Positions 33,465 to 44,500 of a DNA stretch of 64,000 nucleotides are shown in pieces (position 1 is the stretch's first letter; the number at the start of each line of letters is the position of its first letter). The stretch lies in assembly GCA_002702655.1 (NCBI GenBank), contig PABB01000042.1:62001-126000 (forward strand), in the 5' to 3' direction. Both the position numbers and the translations under genes were made by a program. The notes beneath the pieces were generated by a model. That model worked only from the letters and a program-made list of their open reading frames with translations, had not been told where the DNA came from and searched no databases. The stretch is from Planctomycetaceae bacterium (GTDB lineage Bacteria; Planctomycetota; Planctomycetia; Pirellulales; Lacipirellulaceae).

Positions 33465-34357
33465 ACATCGCCGTGTTCGCGTCGCCGACCAGTTGGCATT
33501 ATCGCGACCTGCTCCGTGCCGCGGGCGCTGCACACCAACTGACGCCAGTCGCGTACGAGCAACTCATGGCGACCGTGGGCAGCGCTGGCGCGGAACTGCG
33601 CAGCGGCGACGCGTTGCTGAATGGGTTTGATGCGGCGCTGGTCCGCTCGATGCCGCCGGCCGCGCTCGAACCGATCATTTTCCGCATGAACGCGTTGGCC
33701 CGGTTGGAGGCGGCGGGCGTGCCGGTGATCAATCCGCCGCGGGCCGTGGAGGCCGCGATCGACAAATACCTGACCACCGCGCTGCTGGCCGGCGCCGGGC
33801 TGCTCGTGCCTCGCACGTTCGCCTGCCAGACGGTCGACGACGCGTTGGCCGCGTTCGACCGCCTGGGCGGCGACGCGGTCGTCAAGCCGGTGTACGGCGC
33901 CGAGGGGCGCGGGCTGGTGCGACTGACCGATCGCGTGTTGGCGGTGCGGGCGTTTACGTCGCTGGCGCGGTTTGGCTCGCTGATCTACCTGCAGCAGTTC
34001 GTCCCCCATGCGGGGCGCGACTTTCGGTTGCTGGTTGTGGGCGACGAAGTGTGGGGCATGCAGCGCACCAACCACGACGATTGGCGATCAAACATCAGTT
34101 GCGGCGGCACGGGTGGGCCGCTCGATGTGACGCCGGAGTTGGCCTCCGCGGCCCGTCGCGCCGCGGCGGCGGTCGGGGCGAGCGTGGCGGGCGTGGACCT
34201 GCTGCCGGGAGAGGATGGTCAGCTGTACGCACTGGAAGTGAACGCGTCGCCCGGGTGGCGAGCGCTGTCGGCGGTCGCCCAAGTCGACGTGGCGGCGTGC
34301 GTGCTGAACCATGTCGCTGACTACGTGGAGGAGCGCACGGCGATTCGTGGCGACTAG
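33461..34357 (+). CDS. RimK-like ATP-grasp ligase, probably for H4MPT-linked C1 metabolism
   Basis: A 298-residue ATP-grasp enzyme of the RimK/MptN type. After an N-terminal pre-ATP domain, the ATP-binding block DAVVKPVYGAEGRGLVRL and QQFVPHAGRDFRLLVVGDEV are followed by the magnesium-binding end GQLYALEVNASPGWRAL. Such ligases add amino acids, often glutamate, to an acceptor. In methanogens MptN adds glutamate to tetrahydromethanopterin, and RimK-like genes recur in bacterial H4MPT gene sets. The 4-nt ATGA overlap with mch supports a cofactor-modifying role, but the acceptor is inferred. Confidence 0.85.
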   Translation: MNIAVFASPTSWHYRDLLRAAGAAHQLTPVAYEQLMATVGSAGAELRSGDALLNGFDAALVRSMPPAALEPIIFRMNALARLEAAGVPVINPPRAVEAAIDKYLTTALLAGAGLLVPRTFACQTVDDALAAFDRLGGDAVVKPVYGAEGRGLVRLTDRVLAVRAFTSLARFGSLIYLQQFVPHAGRDFRLLVVGDEVWGMQRTNHDDWRSNISCGGTGGPLDVTPELASAARRAAAAVGASVAGVDLLPGEDGQLYALEVNASPGWRALSAVAQVDVAACVLNHVADYVEERTAIRGD

Positions 34358-34374
34358 ACAGCTGTCATGATTCT

Positions 34375-34449
34375 CGTGCCACGGCTCTGCGAGCCGTGCG
34401 AAGAGCCGAACATTTCCCCGCTGCGCACGGCTCGCAGAGCCGTGGCACG
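34375..34449. repeat. Perfect 26-bp inverted repeat of the GCCACGGCTC family
   Basis: 34375-34400 (CGTGCCACGGCTCTGCGAGC...) and 34424-34449 are exact reverse complements over 26 bp, with a 23-nt centre. Each arm contains its own smaller palindrome, ACGGCTC/GAGCCGT. This is the best-preserved member of the family, 17 nt after the ATP-grasp stop. The remaining sequence to 34709 has no visible gene. Confidence 0.92.
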
Positions 34450-34709
34450 CGCGATTGCTGTACTTCGCCAGCGTGCTGGAGTCGCCAGCAGAGCCTTGCA
34501 GCCGTGCGAACTCGCACACTGCAGCGGCTGCTGATGCTCGCTTATTATGCGGCGTGAGCTGCTTCACGGTTGGCGAGCCTCTTCTGCGCGCAGGCACGGA
34601 ACCTCGGCAGTGCAGCGGGGTTGGCCCCGGAATGGCCATCGCTCCCTCGCGACGGCCGCTGCAGCAGCCTCTCATCTCACCGTTCGCTTGGCGAAGAAGG
34701 AGCACACTC

Positions 34710-35663
34710 ATGAAATCCTCTCTGACAACGAGCCTGGCGGTCGTCGCAGCGGCAGCTCTGCTGACCACATCGGTTTGGGCGCAGCCGCCCGGCGGCGGAC
34801 GTCCGGGTCGATTCAACCCGTTGATGCAGGTGTTCGACGCCGATGGGGACGGCGCGCTCTCGGCCGCAGAGGTCGCGGCGGCGACGGAGAAGCTCAAGGC
34901 GCTCGACGGTGACGGCGACGGCCAAGTGAGCGGTGCCGAATTGCTCGCGGCGCTGCCGGCGCGCCAAGGACGAACTGGCCGCGGCGGCGCCGGTCAGGGA
35001 CAGCGCGGACCCGGTCGCCCGCCCCAAACCGCGGCCGCCGGCGAGCTGCAGAAGCAGTCGCTCGCTAAGAACGACGTGGAGAGAGAGATTCTCGCGACGA
35101 TCGCGCAAATGCAGGCCGGTCCTGGGTTCGCCAACGTCTCGAACACCGACGGCCGGCTGCTGCGGCTGCTGGCCGAGACGATCGACGCGCAGCGAATTGT
35201 GGAGATCGGCACGTCGACGGGCGAGTCGGCCGTGTGGTTCGCCCTGGCGCTGAAGGCCACCGGCGGCCATATCTCGACGCATGAAATCGACGATGGTCGC
35301 GCGGCGGTCGCGACGGAGAACTTCCGCAAGGCGGGCGTCGACGACATCGTTACGCTCGTCATGGGCGACGCCCACCAAACGGTCGCGCGCTACATGGATC
35401 CCGCCGACCCGTTGTTCATCGACGCCAGCCAGGGCGAAGCGATTGACATTTTGTTTCTTGACGCCGACAAGGAAGGCTACGTCGACTACCTTGAGCAACT
35501 GTTGCCGTTGGTGCGGCCCGGCGGATTAGTGATTGCCCACAACATGAACACCCGGCAAGCCGACCGGCGGTTCGTGACTGCGATCACGGAAGATCCGCAG
35601 TTGGAAACGTTGATCTTGCTGAAGGAGGGCACGGGGGTCGGCGTGACTTTGAAAAAGCGTTAG
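34710..35663 (+). CDS. Exported protein fusing two EF-hands to a class I O-methyltransferase
   Basis: A 317-residue protein. A signal peptide (residues 1-24, AAAALLTTSVWA before QPP) is followed by two EF-hand loops, DADGDGALSAAE (43-54) and DGDGDGQVSGAE (66-77). A Gly/Arg/Pro-rich linker comes next, then an O-methyltransferase of the catechol-OMT/Methyltransf_24 type: RIVEIGTSTGESAVWFALAL (motif I), ISTHEIDDGRA, ILFLDADKEGYVDYLEQL, LVRPGGLVIAHN. AAGGAG lies 7 nt before the ATG, so the signal peptide is real coding sequence. A methyltransferase exported away from cytoplasmic SAM is puzzling. Confidence 0.85.
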   Translation: MKSSLTTSLAVVAAAALLTTSVWAQPPGGGRPGRFNPLMQVFDADGDGALSAAEVAAATEKLKALDGDGDGQVSGAELLAALPARQGRTGRGGAGQGQRGPGRPPQTAAAGELQKQSLAKNDVEREILATIAQMQAGPGFANVSNTDGRLLRLLAETIDAQRIVEIGTSTGESAVWFALALKATGGHISTHEIDDGRAAVATENFRKAGVDDIVTLVMGDAHQTVARYMDPADPLFIDASQGEAIDILFLDADKEGYVDYLEQLLPLVRPGGLVIAHNMNTRQADRRFVTAITEDPQLETLILLKEGTGVGVTLKKR

Positions 35664-35714
35664 AACGAGTGCTGATGTGACAGAACTTGTCTCGCTGCGC
35701 GAAAGGTCTCGTTG

Positions 35715-37076
35715 GTGTCCGACCCGTCCGCCCCGCCGGCGCCCACGCGGCAACTGACGCTGTTTGACTCCACGTGCTTGATCGTGGGCATCATCGTCGG
35801 GGCCGGCGTCTACCAGATGGCGCCCGACATCGCCAAGGGCGGGGCCACGTGGTGGGGTGCGCTGGGGCTGTGGGTGCTGGGCGGGTTGTTGTCGCTGTGC
35901 GGCGCCGCGGGTTACGCCGAGTTGGGCGCCGCCTACCCGCACGCCGGCGGCGACTACGTTTACCTGAGCCGGGCGTATGGCAAGTGGGCGGGCTTCCTGT
36001 TTGGCTGGCTGCAGTTGGCCATCGTCCGGCCCGGCGACATCGTCGTGATGGCGTTTGCGTTCGCCACGTACGCCCGCACAATCTACGAGCCGCACCTGGG
36101 GGCGAGTTGGTTCACGCCGCAGCAGGCCTACGCCGCGGCCGCGGTGATCGCGCTGACGGCCGTCAACGTGGCCGGCGTGCGGCAGGGCAAGTGGACGCAG
36201 AACCTGCTGACGACCGTCAAGGCCTTGGGAATGGTTGCCATTGCCGTGGTCGCACTTGCCGCGCCGGTCGGCATGGGCGAAGCGGTCGAAATTGAACCAT
36301 TGCCGACGAGCGTCGCGTTGATTCTCGTGCTGTTTTGCTTTGGCGGCTGGAACGAAGTAGCGTACGTCGCCGCCGAATTGAAGGACCCGGGCCGCAACGT
36401 GCTGCGGGCGCTGGTCGCGGGGATCGCCGCGACGACGCTGTTGTATGTCGCGCTCAACGGCGCGTTCCTGTTCTCGCTGGGCTACCAAGGCGTCGCCGGC
36501 AGCGAGGCTGTGGCGGTCGATGCGATGAGCGGCGCCTTTCCGGAAATCGGCGGACGGTTGATTGCTGCGCTGGTGTGCATTTCGGCGTTGGGCGCCGTCA
36601 GCGGCTTGGTGTTCACCGGGGCGCGGATCTCGTACGCCGTGGGCGCCGACCATCGCCTGTTCCGCGGGCTCGGCTCGTGGTCGGCGCGGGCCGAGGCGCC
36701 GGTCCGCGCTCTGTTGGTGCAGGCCGCGATCGCCGTGGCCCTGATCGCACTGTTGGACGACTTTGTCGAGACGATTCTGTACACGGCTCCGGCGGTCTAC
36801 TCGTTCTACTTGGCGACCACCCTGGCGGTCATCGTGCTGCGGCGGCGCGACCCCGCCGCGCCGCGACCGTACCGCGTGACGGCGTATCCATTGCCGACTC
36901 TGCTGTTCGCCGCGGTATGCGGCTACCTGATCTTCAGCAGCGTGAGTTACGCAGCGAACGTGCTGGGGAAACTGTGGATCGTGCTGATCCCCGCCGGCGT
37001 GATGGTCGTGGGGCTCGTCTTGTATCTGGCGACCTCCGCCACGGCTGCTGAGCCGCGCGACGTCGGGGCCTCTTGA
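35715..37076 (+). CDS. APC-superfamily amino acid permease
   Basis: A 453-residue transporter of the cytoplasmic membrane with about 12 hydrophobic segments. The first, TCLIVGIIVGAGVYQMAPDI, contains the GxG unwound segment of the APC fold. WVLGGLLSLCGAAGYAELGA, YPHAGGDYVYLSRAYG and FCFGGWNEVAYVAAELKDPG also fit APC transporters. Likely substrate: amino acids or polyamines; it cannot be narrowed. GTG at 35715 has AAGG 8 nt upstream; TTG at 35712 is equally possible. It stands between unrelated genes. Confidence 0.88.
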   Translation: MSDPSAPPAPTRQLTLFDSTCLIVGIIVGAGVYQMAPDIAKGGATWWGALGLWVLGGLLSLCGAAGYAELGAAYPHAGGDYVYLSRAYGKWAGFLFGWLQLAIVRPGDIVVMAFAFATYARTIYEPHLGASWFTPQQAYAAAAVIALTAVNVAGVRQGKWTQNLLTTVKALGMVAIAVVALAAPVGMGEAVEIEPLPTSVALILVLFCFGGWNEVAYVAAELKDPGRNVLRALVAGIAATTLLYVALNGAFLFSLGYQGVAGSEAVAVDAMSGAFPEIGGRLIAALVCISALGAVSGLVFTGARISYAVGADHRLFRGLGSWSARAEAPVRALLVQAAIAVALIALLDDFVETILYTAPAVYSFYLATTLAVIVLRRRDPAAPRPYRVTAYPLPTLLFAAVCGYLIFSSVSYAANVLGKLWIVLIPAGVMVVGLVLYLATSATAAEPRDVGAS

Positions 37077-37264
37077 GCCACGATCGCGTTAAGCTGGGGC
37101 GACTCTGCTGATTCTGCCGGCGGTGCGCGGGGCGGCGCGGGGTCGGGCGTCCTGAAATCGCCAGTCTTTCGCCCGATTTTCGCCGATACATCCGCTACAG
37201 GCTGCGGAATCCCTGTAGTTCGGGGGACCGCACGTGCCGCCTGCCACGAGAATCGGAGTGCGCC

Positions 37265-38560
37265 ATGTCTGCCGCGAAATCTTGCCGTCGGTTGCTGTTG
37301 CTTGCCCTGCTTGCCGTCGCGAGCGTTCCTGGCGTCGCCGGTGCGCAGGGGTTGTACCTGCAGGGCGTAGGCACGGTGAATCGAGCCATGGCGGGCGTGG
37401 CGACGGCCGCTCCGGTGGATGCCGCCGGCGCGATCTATCGCAACCCGGCGACGATGTCGGCCTTTCACTGCTCGGAGGTGTCCGTTGGCGCCGAGTTGCT
37501 GCTGCTGACCGAGAGCGTCGCCTCGACCTGGCCGATTGGGCCGGTCAGCGGTTCCACCGACGGCGAGCCCGGGGCGACGATGATCCCCTCGGTGGGCTGG
37601 GTCCATCAAAACAAAGACAGCGCCGTCACCTACGGCTTGGGCATGTACGGCGTGGCGGGGTTCAAGGCCAACTATCCGTCCAGCGTCAGCAATCCCGTGC
37701 TGCTGCCGCAGCCGAACGGCCTGGGACGCGTGTTCGCCGAGTTGCAAGTGTTCGAAGTCGCCCCCGCCGTCGCGGTGCAACTGACGCCGGAACTGTCGGT
37801 GGGCGTCTCGCCGATTCTGGCGTTGGGCACGCTCGACGCGACTCCGCTGTTTCTGGCTGCGCCCGACGACGCCAACAGCGACACCTCGTTCACCTACCGC
37901 TCGGGCCTGGGCGGCCGCTACCACTACGGCGGCGCCGTGCAATTGGGCGTCTACTACGACCCGCAAAGCAGTTGGGCGTTCGGGGCGTCGATCAAATCGC
38001 CGACGTGGTTCGAAGACTATCGGTTCTTCACCACCGACGAGGTGGGCGCCCCGCGGCTCGACAAGCTTGCGCTGGATATGCCGATGATCATCTCGGTCGG
38101 GTGCTCGTGCAACGTGACCGACGGCTTGCTGTGGGCGCTTGATGCGCGGTACGTCGACTACAAGAACACCGATGGCTTCGGCGCGGCGACTTACGACGCC
38201 TTTGGCGCCGCCACGGGCCTGGGGTGGAGCAACATCGCCTCGGTCGCCACCGCCGTGGAACTGGACGCGACCGAGCGGCTGAAGTTGCGGCTCGGCTACA
38301 GCTACCAGGAGAACCCGATCAGCGAAACCAACACGTTCTTCAACGTCGCCTCGCCGTTGATTCTGGAGCACATCATCTCGGTTGGCGCCTCGCTGCAAGT
38401 GGCGCGGAACGCCAGCTTGAACGTGGCCTACCTGCACGCGTTCGAGGCCCAACAGACCGGGCCGTTCGTGCTGCCTGGCGTGGGAGCGGTGCCGGGTTCC
38501 TCGGTTACCAGCACCGTGTCGGCCGACGCCCTCTCGGCGGGCTTCACGGTGAAGTACTGA
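37265..38560 (+). CDS. FadL/TodX (OmpP1)-type outer membrane porin
   Basis: A 431-residue outer-membrane beta-barrel that likely takes up hydrophobic compounds such as fatty acids. The signal peptide (1-28, LLLLALLAVASVPGVAGAQG) leads to the plug region QGVGTVNRAMAGVATAAPVD and AGAIYRNPATMS, matching the NPA motif of FadL. Alternating strands follow (GAELLLLTE, TYGLGMYGVAGFKANYP, LKLRLGYSYQENPIS). The last residues, AGFTVKY, end with an aromatic, as expected for barrel insertion. It lies tail to tail with the hybrid kinase gene, 10 nt apart. Confidence 0.9.
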   Translation: MSAAKSCRRLLLLALLAVASVPGVAGAQGLYLQGVGTVNRAMAGVATAAPVDAAGAIYRNPATMSAFHCSEVSVGAELLLLTESVASTWPIGPVSGSTDGEPGATMIPSVGWVHQNKDSAVTYGLGMYGVAGFKANYPSSVSNPVLLPQPNGLGRVFAELQVFEVAPAVAVQLTPELSVGVSPILALGTLDATPLFLAAPDDANSDTSFTYRSGLGGRYHYGGAVQLGVYYDPQSSWAFGASIKSPTWFEDYRFFTTDEVGAPRLDKLALDMPMIISVGCSCNVTDGLLWALDARYVDYKNTDGFGAATYDAFGAATGLGWSNIASVATAVELDATERLKLRLGYSYQENPISETNTFFNVASPLILEHIISVGASLQVARNASLNVAYLHAFEAQQTGPFVLPGVGAVPGSSVTSTVSADALSAGFTVKY

Positions 38561-38570
38561 GCATCGACAT

Positions 38571-41500
38571 TTAGCCGACCTCGGCGGTTGATGCATCCGC
38601 TGCCGCGGCTGCCTGGGCGGTCAGTTCGTCCAGCTTGGCGAAGAGCTCTTCCGGCTTGAACGGCTTGGTCAGGCACGCGCACATGCCTGCGTCGGCGCAC
38701 TTGTGCTGCACGGCGCCCACGGCGTGCGCCGTCATCGCGACGATGGGCAGTTGAGCGATCACCGGGTCTTTGTCTGCGCGCATTGTTCGCGTCGCTTCGA
38801 AGCCGTCCATCACGGGCATTTCCAGGTCCATCAGCACGATGTCGAACGGCTGGCGTCGCACGGCGTCGACCGCTTGGGCGCCGTCGTCGGCTGTGACGAC
38901 CTCGTGTCCCAATGTGGCCAGCAGTCCGGCTCCGACCTGCTGATTGATTGGGCTGTCGTCGACCAGCAGGATCCGCAGTTTGCGCGCCGCTTGCTTCGAC
39001 GCCTCGGCGGCGTCGCCGGCCGTTTCGTCCTCGATGCTGCACAGCAGTCGGCGGGCTGCGGCGGCCAATTGCTCGCCCAGGATCGGTTTGGTGAGAATCG
39101 TGCCCGCCAACTCGGCGGCTTCATCGCTCAGCCAGTCGATTGGCGCCAGCCAGATCGTCTTCCAGCCGTGGGCATCGGCCAGCGGCTGCCACGTGGCGAT
39201 TGTCTGCCGCCGTAGCGTCTCGTCGCAGGCCAAGTCGATCACAGCCAGGCGTGTTTGGGAATCGCCATGCTCGCCGGAGATGGTCGCCAACTCGTCACAC
39301 GCGTCGCACGCCGCGACGTTGGCGCCGGCTGATTCCAGGGCGCCGGCGTACAACGCCAATCCGGAGGCGTTGGCGCTGAACGCAACCGCCGCGGCGTCTG
39401 CCAGCGACTCGTCGGCGGGTTTCATCGACAATTGGCCGTCGGGCGTGCGGAGCGGGATCTCGAACAGGAAGCTGGAGCCGACGCCCACCTCGCTCTCCAG
39501 CCAGATCGTGCCGCCCATCAGTTCCACCAGCTCGGACGAGATCGACAGACCCAGCCCCGTGCCGCCGTACTTGCGGGTGGTCGACCCGTCGCTTTGTTGG
39601 AACGCGCCGAAGACGTGCTGCTGCTTGTCCTCGGGTATGCCCGGTCCGGTGTCGGTCACTGCAAACCGCAGCACGGCGCCGCGCAGCTTGGGGACGAGTT
39701 GCACCGACGTCTTGACTTCGCCCTCGTCGGTGAACTTGATGGCGTTGCCCACCAGGTTGACGATGATTTGCCGCAAGCGGCTGGGGTCGCCCAGCACAGT
39801 CGGGGGCGTGCGGGCGGCCACGTCGCAGAACAGCTCCAAACCCTTATTGGCCGCGGCGGCGGACATCAGCTTCACCGCGTCGCCGACGACTTGCCGCAGA
39901 TCGAAGTCGATGTCTTCCAACTCCATTTTGCCGGCTTCGATCTTCGACAGGTCGAGCACGTCGTTCAACAGCATCAGCAGCGATTGGCCTGACTGCTTGA
40001 TCGTTTCGATGTAAGTCTGCAGTTGGGGCGTCAGCGAGGACCGCAGCGCCAGCTCGGCCATGCCGAGGATGCCGTTCATCGGCGTGCGAATTTCGTGGCT
40101 CATCGTCGCCAAGAACTGGCTCTTGGCGCTGCTGGCGGCTTCGGCGGCAATCTTGGCGACCCGCAGTTGTTCCTCTTTGACCTTCAGCTCGTCGGCGACG
40201 CGTTTGAGTTCGTCGTACGACTCGGCCAACTCGCGGGCCTTGGACTCAGCGGCGGCGGTGCGTTCGGCGACCCGCTCTTCCAATGTCAGGTTCAATTCCT
40301 GCAATTCTCGGAAGCCGGCGGCGTTCTCCAATGCGGCGCCGGCGATCGTTGACACGAAGGCCGCCAAACGCAGCTCGTCGTCGCCGAACAGCCCGGTCAA
40401 CTCGCCGTGCGAGACCATCAACACGCCGCGAATCTCGCCGCGTACCAAGACCGGGGCCGCCAAATGCGATCCGGCGATGACTTCGTCCGGCAGCTCCGCG
40501 GCCACGTCGAGGGGACTGGCCCCGCGACGCCGAAACGTCTCCAGGCAACGCGCGGCGAGTTGCTGCTCGGCGTCCGCGGCCGGGTCGCCGGTGAGTTGTT
40601 GCCATTGATCCGCGCCCCCCTGCGTTTGAACCGCCCAGATGATGCACCGCTGGCCGCGAAGCAATCGCAGTGCGGCACACCGCGTCTGGTCGTAGATCGA
40701 CTGCTCCTGCAGCGCCGAGGCGATACGGCGCCCCGATGACAGCACCGTGTCGAACCGGTCAATCAGCGACAGCGAGGCGGTCTCTTCCGGGGAGCCCGAC
40801 GACTGATTCTTCTCGTGGAGCGGCAACTCCAGTTGTTCCTGCAGGCGCAATCCCGTGCGGCGACGCTTCTCGGCGTCGTTCCAACCCGCTTCCTGGCCGA
40901 TCTTGCCGTAGGCGATGAGAGACAGCGCAAACTCGTATCGCGCGCGTTGGCGGCGCGCCAGCACCAGACTGCGCAAGAGCTTGCGGCGCGCTTGACGCTG
41001 GCGACCGCGCATCGAGTCGATCAATGCGCTCTCTCGCAGGGCACGCGGCAGATCGTTCTTGCAAACCCAGGCGGCGCGGATTGCGCGGCGGGCGGCCCGG
41101 CGGGCCTCGCGGAGCACGCGACGTCGCCGCCGCGGCGCGTAGGGGCTGCATCGCTTCGCCTCGCTGCGCAGAGCCGTGACCACCCAGGTGAGCAGCGGCA
41201 GCGTGTAGGGATTGCGCACGCCGCGAGCGTAAGAGCTGCCGATCGCCTGGCGTAAGACGCTGACCGCCTCGCGATTTTGCTGCTGTTTGGTTAGCCACAC
41301 CGCGTACGCCAACTCCACCTGGGCGACCCCCTGCGGATCAAGCCGTTCGCGGCTGCGCTCTTCGCGGATGGCGTCGATGGGGATCGCGTCGTGGTCGGCG
41401 CGGGCCCACACTTCCAGATTGATTCCCGCCGCTTGGGCGTCGCCGGTCAGCAGGCCAGAGTTGCGATTCCGCTTGGCTGTTTCAATGGCCGCGGAAAAGT

Positions 41501-44500
41501 CGCCCAAATGGTAGTGCGACGCAGCGATCTGGTACCGCGCGAGGTGCATTTGCTGGTAGTCGCCCACGCGCTCCAGCAGCCGCACCGACTCGCGACACTT
41601 TTCGATGCAGCTGCGAAACCGGGACGCCGCGTACAGCACCATGCCCCAGTAGTGCAGCGATTGGCCCTGGCCCCACGCGTTGCCCAGTTTTGAGCGGATT
41701 TCGAGCGAGCGACGGCAATAATCCTCGGCTCGCCCAAACAGGCCGTACAGCGACATGCCAACGCCGTGCGATGCGTACGCTTCGGCCAATTCCTCCGACG
41801 GCTGATAAAGTTCGGCCGTGTTGAGGCACGCCAAATGCGCCCAGAACATGTCGGCGCGACTGCGCGCGTACCAGTACGAATGCGCGAGGCCGTTGAACAG
41901 CCGCAGCTTCAGGCTCATCCGAGGATCGGGCGCACGGCGGCGGCGATGCAGGAACAGTCGCGGCGCCACGGTGTGCAGCAGTTGGGCCACGCTCTCGTAG
42001 GCCAGCAGGACGACCGTCGCGGTGAAACTGCGCGGAATGTAGGCGCCTAGCACCCGCAGCGCCGCCTCGAATTCCGTGGCGGCTTGTTCCATGTCGCCGC
42101 GCTTCATCGCCAGTTCGGCCAACTTGCCGCAAACCTCGGCGTGCGCCTCGCTGCCCTCGGCGAGCCGGGCCGCTTGGTGCAGCGCCTGCGCGGCCGAGTC
42201 GTACCGCCCCTGCAGCAGCTCGACATCGCCGATCCCCTCCAGCACCGCGAACCGCGTACTCTGATCGGCTGAGGCCAGACCCCGCTGGGCGATCCGATAC
42301 TGCTGCTTGGCAATCTCCAGCGCGTAGCGCGCTCGGGCGGACGCGGCGGCAGTCAGGGCGTACGGCAGAGCGGCTGTCGAGTTGCCGGCGGCATCGAAGT
42401 GATAGGCCGCCTCGGCCGCGCCGTCAGGCACGTCGCTAAATAGTTCTGCGGCGCGGCGGTGAACCTCGCGTGTGCGGTCCTCCGACAGGTAGTCGAGCAC
42501 CGCGGCGCGGATCTTGTCGTGGACGAACACGCAACTTGTGCTGTCGGGCCGCAGCCAGACCAATCGCTTCTGGCGGGCTTCGTCCAGAGATTCGATCAGC
42601 TGCGAGGTGCTCGTCGACGCCAGGTGAGCCGCCAGGTCGAGGTCGAATTCCTTGCCGAGCACAGCGCCGATCGAGAGCAGTTCGATCGCCTCGGGGCTGA
42701 GCAAAGCGACGCGCTCGGTCAGCAGGGCGCCGACCGCTTCGGACGACTGGCAGTCGCGAAGCGCCTCGGAATCGACTTGCCAGCCGTAGCGACTGGCCCG
42801 CAAGGTGCCGCACTCGAACAACCCGCGCAACACGGCCGACGCCATGAACGGGCTGCCGTCGGCCGCCTTGACGACCACGTCCAGCACGTCCGCGGGCAGC
42901 GCGCCCGCCATGGACTCGGCGAGTTGGCGCAGTTCGTCGTCCGTCAGCGGCGGCAACGCGACCTGCCGTTGCGCGGGGAGCTGCCGCAGCGGATGATCGG
43001 CGGCGACCTCCTCGCTGCGAAACGCGGCGACGATCGACACGTACCGACTGCCGGGCTTCGTCGACTCGCCGACCGTCCAGTGCCGCAGCATCTTCTGCGA
43101 GAATTCGTCGGCCCACTGGCAGTCGTCCAACAGGACCACAACGGGCTGCCCGGCCACGCCCAACGCATCGAGCAAAGCCGCCACGGCGCGCAGGGCTCGC
43201 GCTTCGCCGAACTGCTCGGGTTCCTTGCGATGGGCGCGCGATTCGACCAGCGGCTGCAACCGGGGCAGAATCGCCGCGAGGGCGTGGCGATGGTCCTCCA
43301 GCGCCGTGCGCATGCGCGCGGCAAACGCCGGCTGAGCGTCAGCTCGCGCAAGCAACTCGGCGACCAGGCCGTCGAGCAACTGCAGCGTGCGCCGTCCAAC
43401 TTCGTTGACTTCGTCGCCGCGAATGACCCACGCTTCCTGACGACGGGCCAGTTGGGCGACCTCGGTCAAAAAACGCGACTTTCCGCCGCCGGAAATGGCC
43501 TCGACCAACACCAGCCCGCCGCGACCTGACTTGGTCTCGGCGATGGCTTCGACAAATTGTCGCAGCTCCCGGTCGCGTCCTACGTAGGCCGGTTCGCCAA
43601 TCGTGCAGCGCAGGTCGGTGGCGCCAATCACGACTTTGGGGTCGTCGTCGCCGCGACGCAGGCTGGCTGCGATGGCGCGCACGTCGGCCAGAGCGGCCGC
43701 GGCCGTTTGGTAGCGCGTCGCCGGGTCCTTCTTCAGCAGGTGCTGGAGAAACTCCTCGACGGCACGGGGGGCCTCGACTCCTCGGGACGCCAGCGTTGGC
43801 GGCGGAGCGGTCATGTGCTCATAGAGCACTTGCCCCATATCGTCCCCCAGGAAGGGGGGGCGTCCCGTCAACGCGGCGAACAAAGTCGCCCCCAACGAGT
43901 ACAGGTCGGACCACGGCCCCACGTCGTGTTCGATCGAACCGGCCTGCTCGGGCGACACGAAGTACGAAAGTCGCAACGCGTCGGCGTCGGTGCACTCGGC
44001 CATCAGTGCGGCCCGAGCCGGTCCCAATCCGACCAGGACCGCGCGTTGGCAATTTCCTGCAGGCAAGGCCACGTTGCCCAGGTCGACGTTGTTGTGCAAC
44101 GTTCGTTGGTCGTGCAGTGCGGCGAGCCCCTGGAGGACGCGATCGGCCGTCTGCAGCATCTCATCGATGCTGAGCGGCCGTTGAGCGACGCGGTCCTCCA
44201 ACGTCTCCATTGCGGACCGCAAAAACACGGTGAATCGCCAGTCTGGCGTAGCCGCCCACTCGATGAGCCGGGGCAAGCAGTCATTGTCGAGACGTTTGAG
44301 AATCGGCAGATCGCGATCCAAACGCAGGCGAACGCCCGGCGGCATCCCCCCCGTGGGGAAGGCCTTCACGATACATTCGGCGTCGGTCTCCGAGTCGTGT
44401 GCGACGAACGCGACAAAGCTGGGGCAGTTGAAGTACTCGCTTGTGGCCGTGAATCGCCCGGAAAACGCCGCCAGAAACTCGGGCCACTCCCCTGACGGGG

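Noticed and set aside
34440-34459. A sigma54-like TGGCAC...TTGC pattern at the edge of a repeat
   Set aside because: TGGCACG belongs to the repeat arm, and the spacing to TTGC is one base too long. The other copies of the arm lack a proper -12 element.
42459-43529. Forward frame of 356 residues over the hybrid kinase
   Set aside because: Antisense to the ATPase domain; no recognisable domain and a composition typical of shadow frames.
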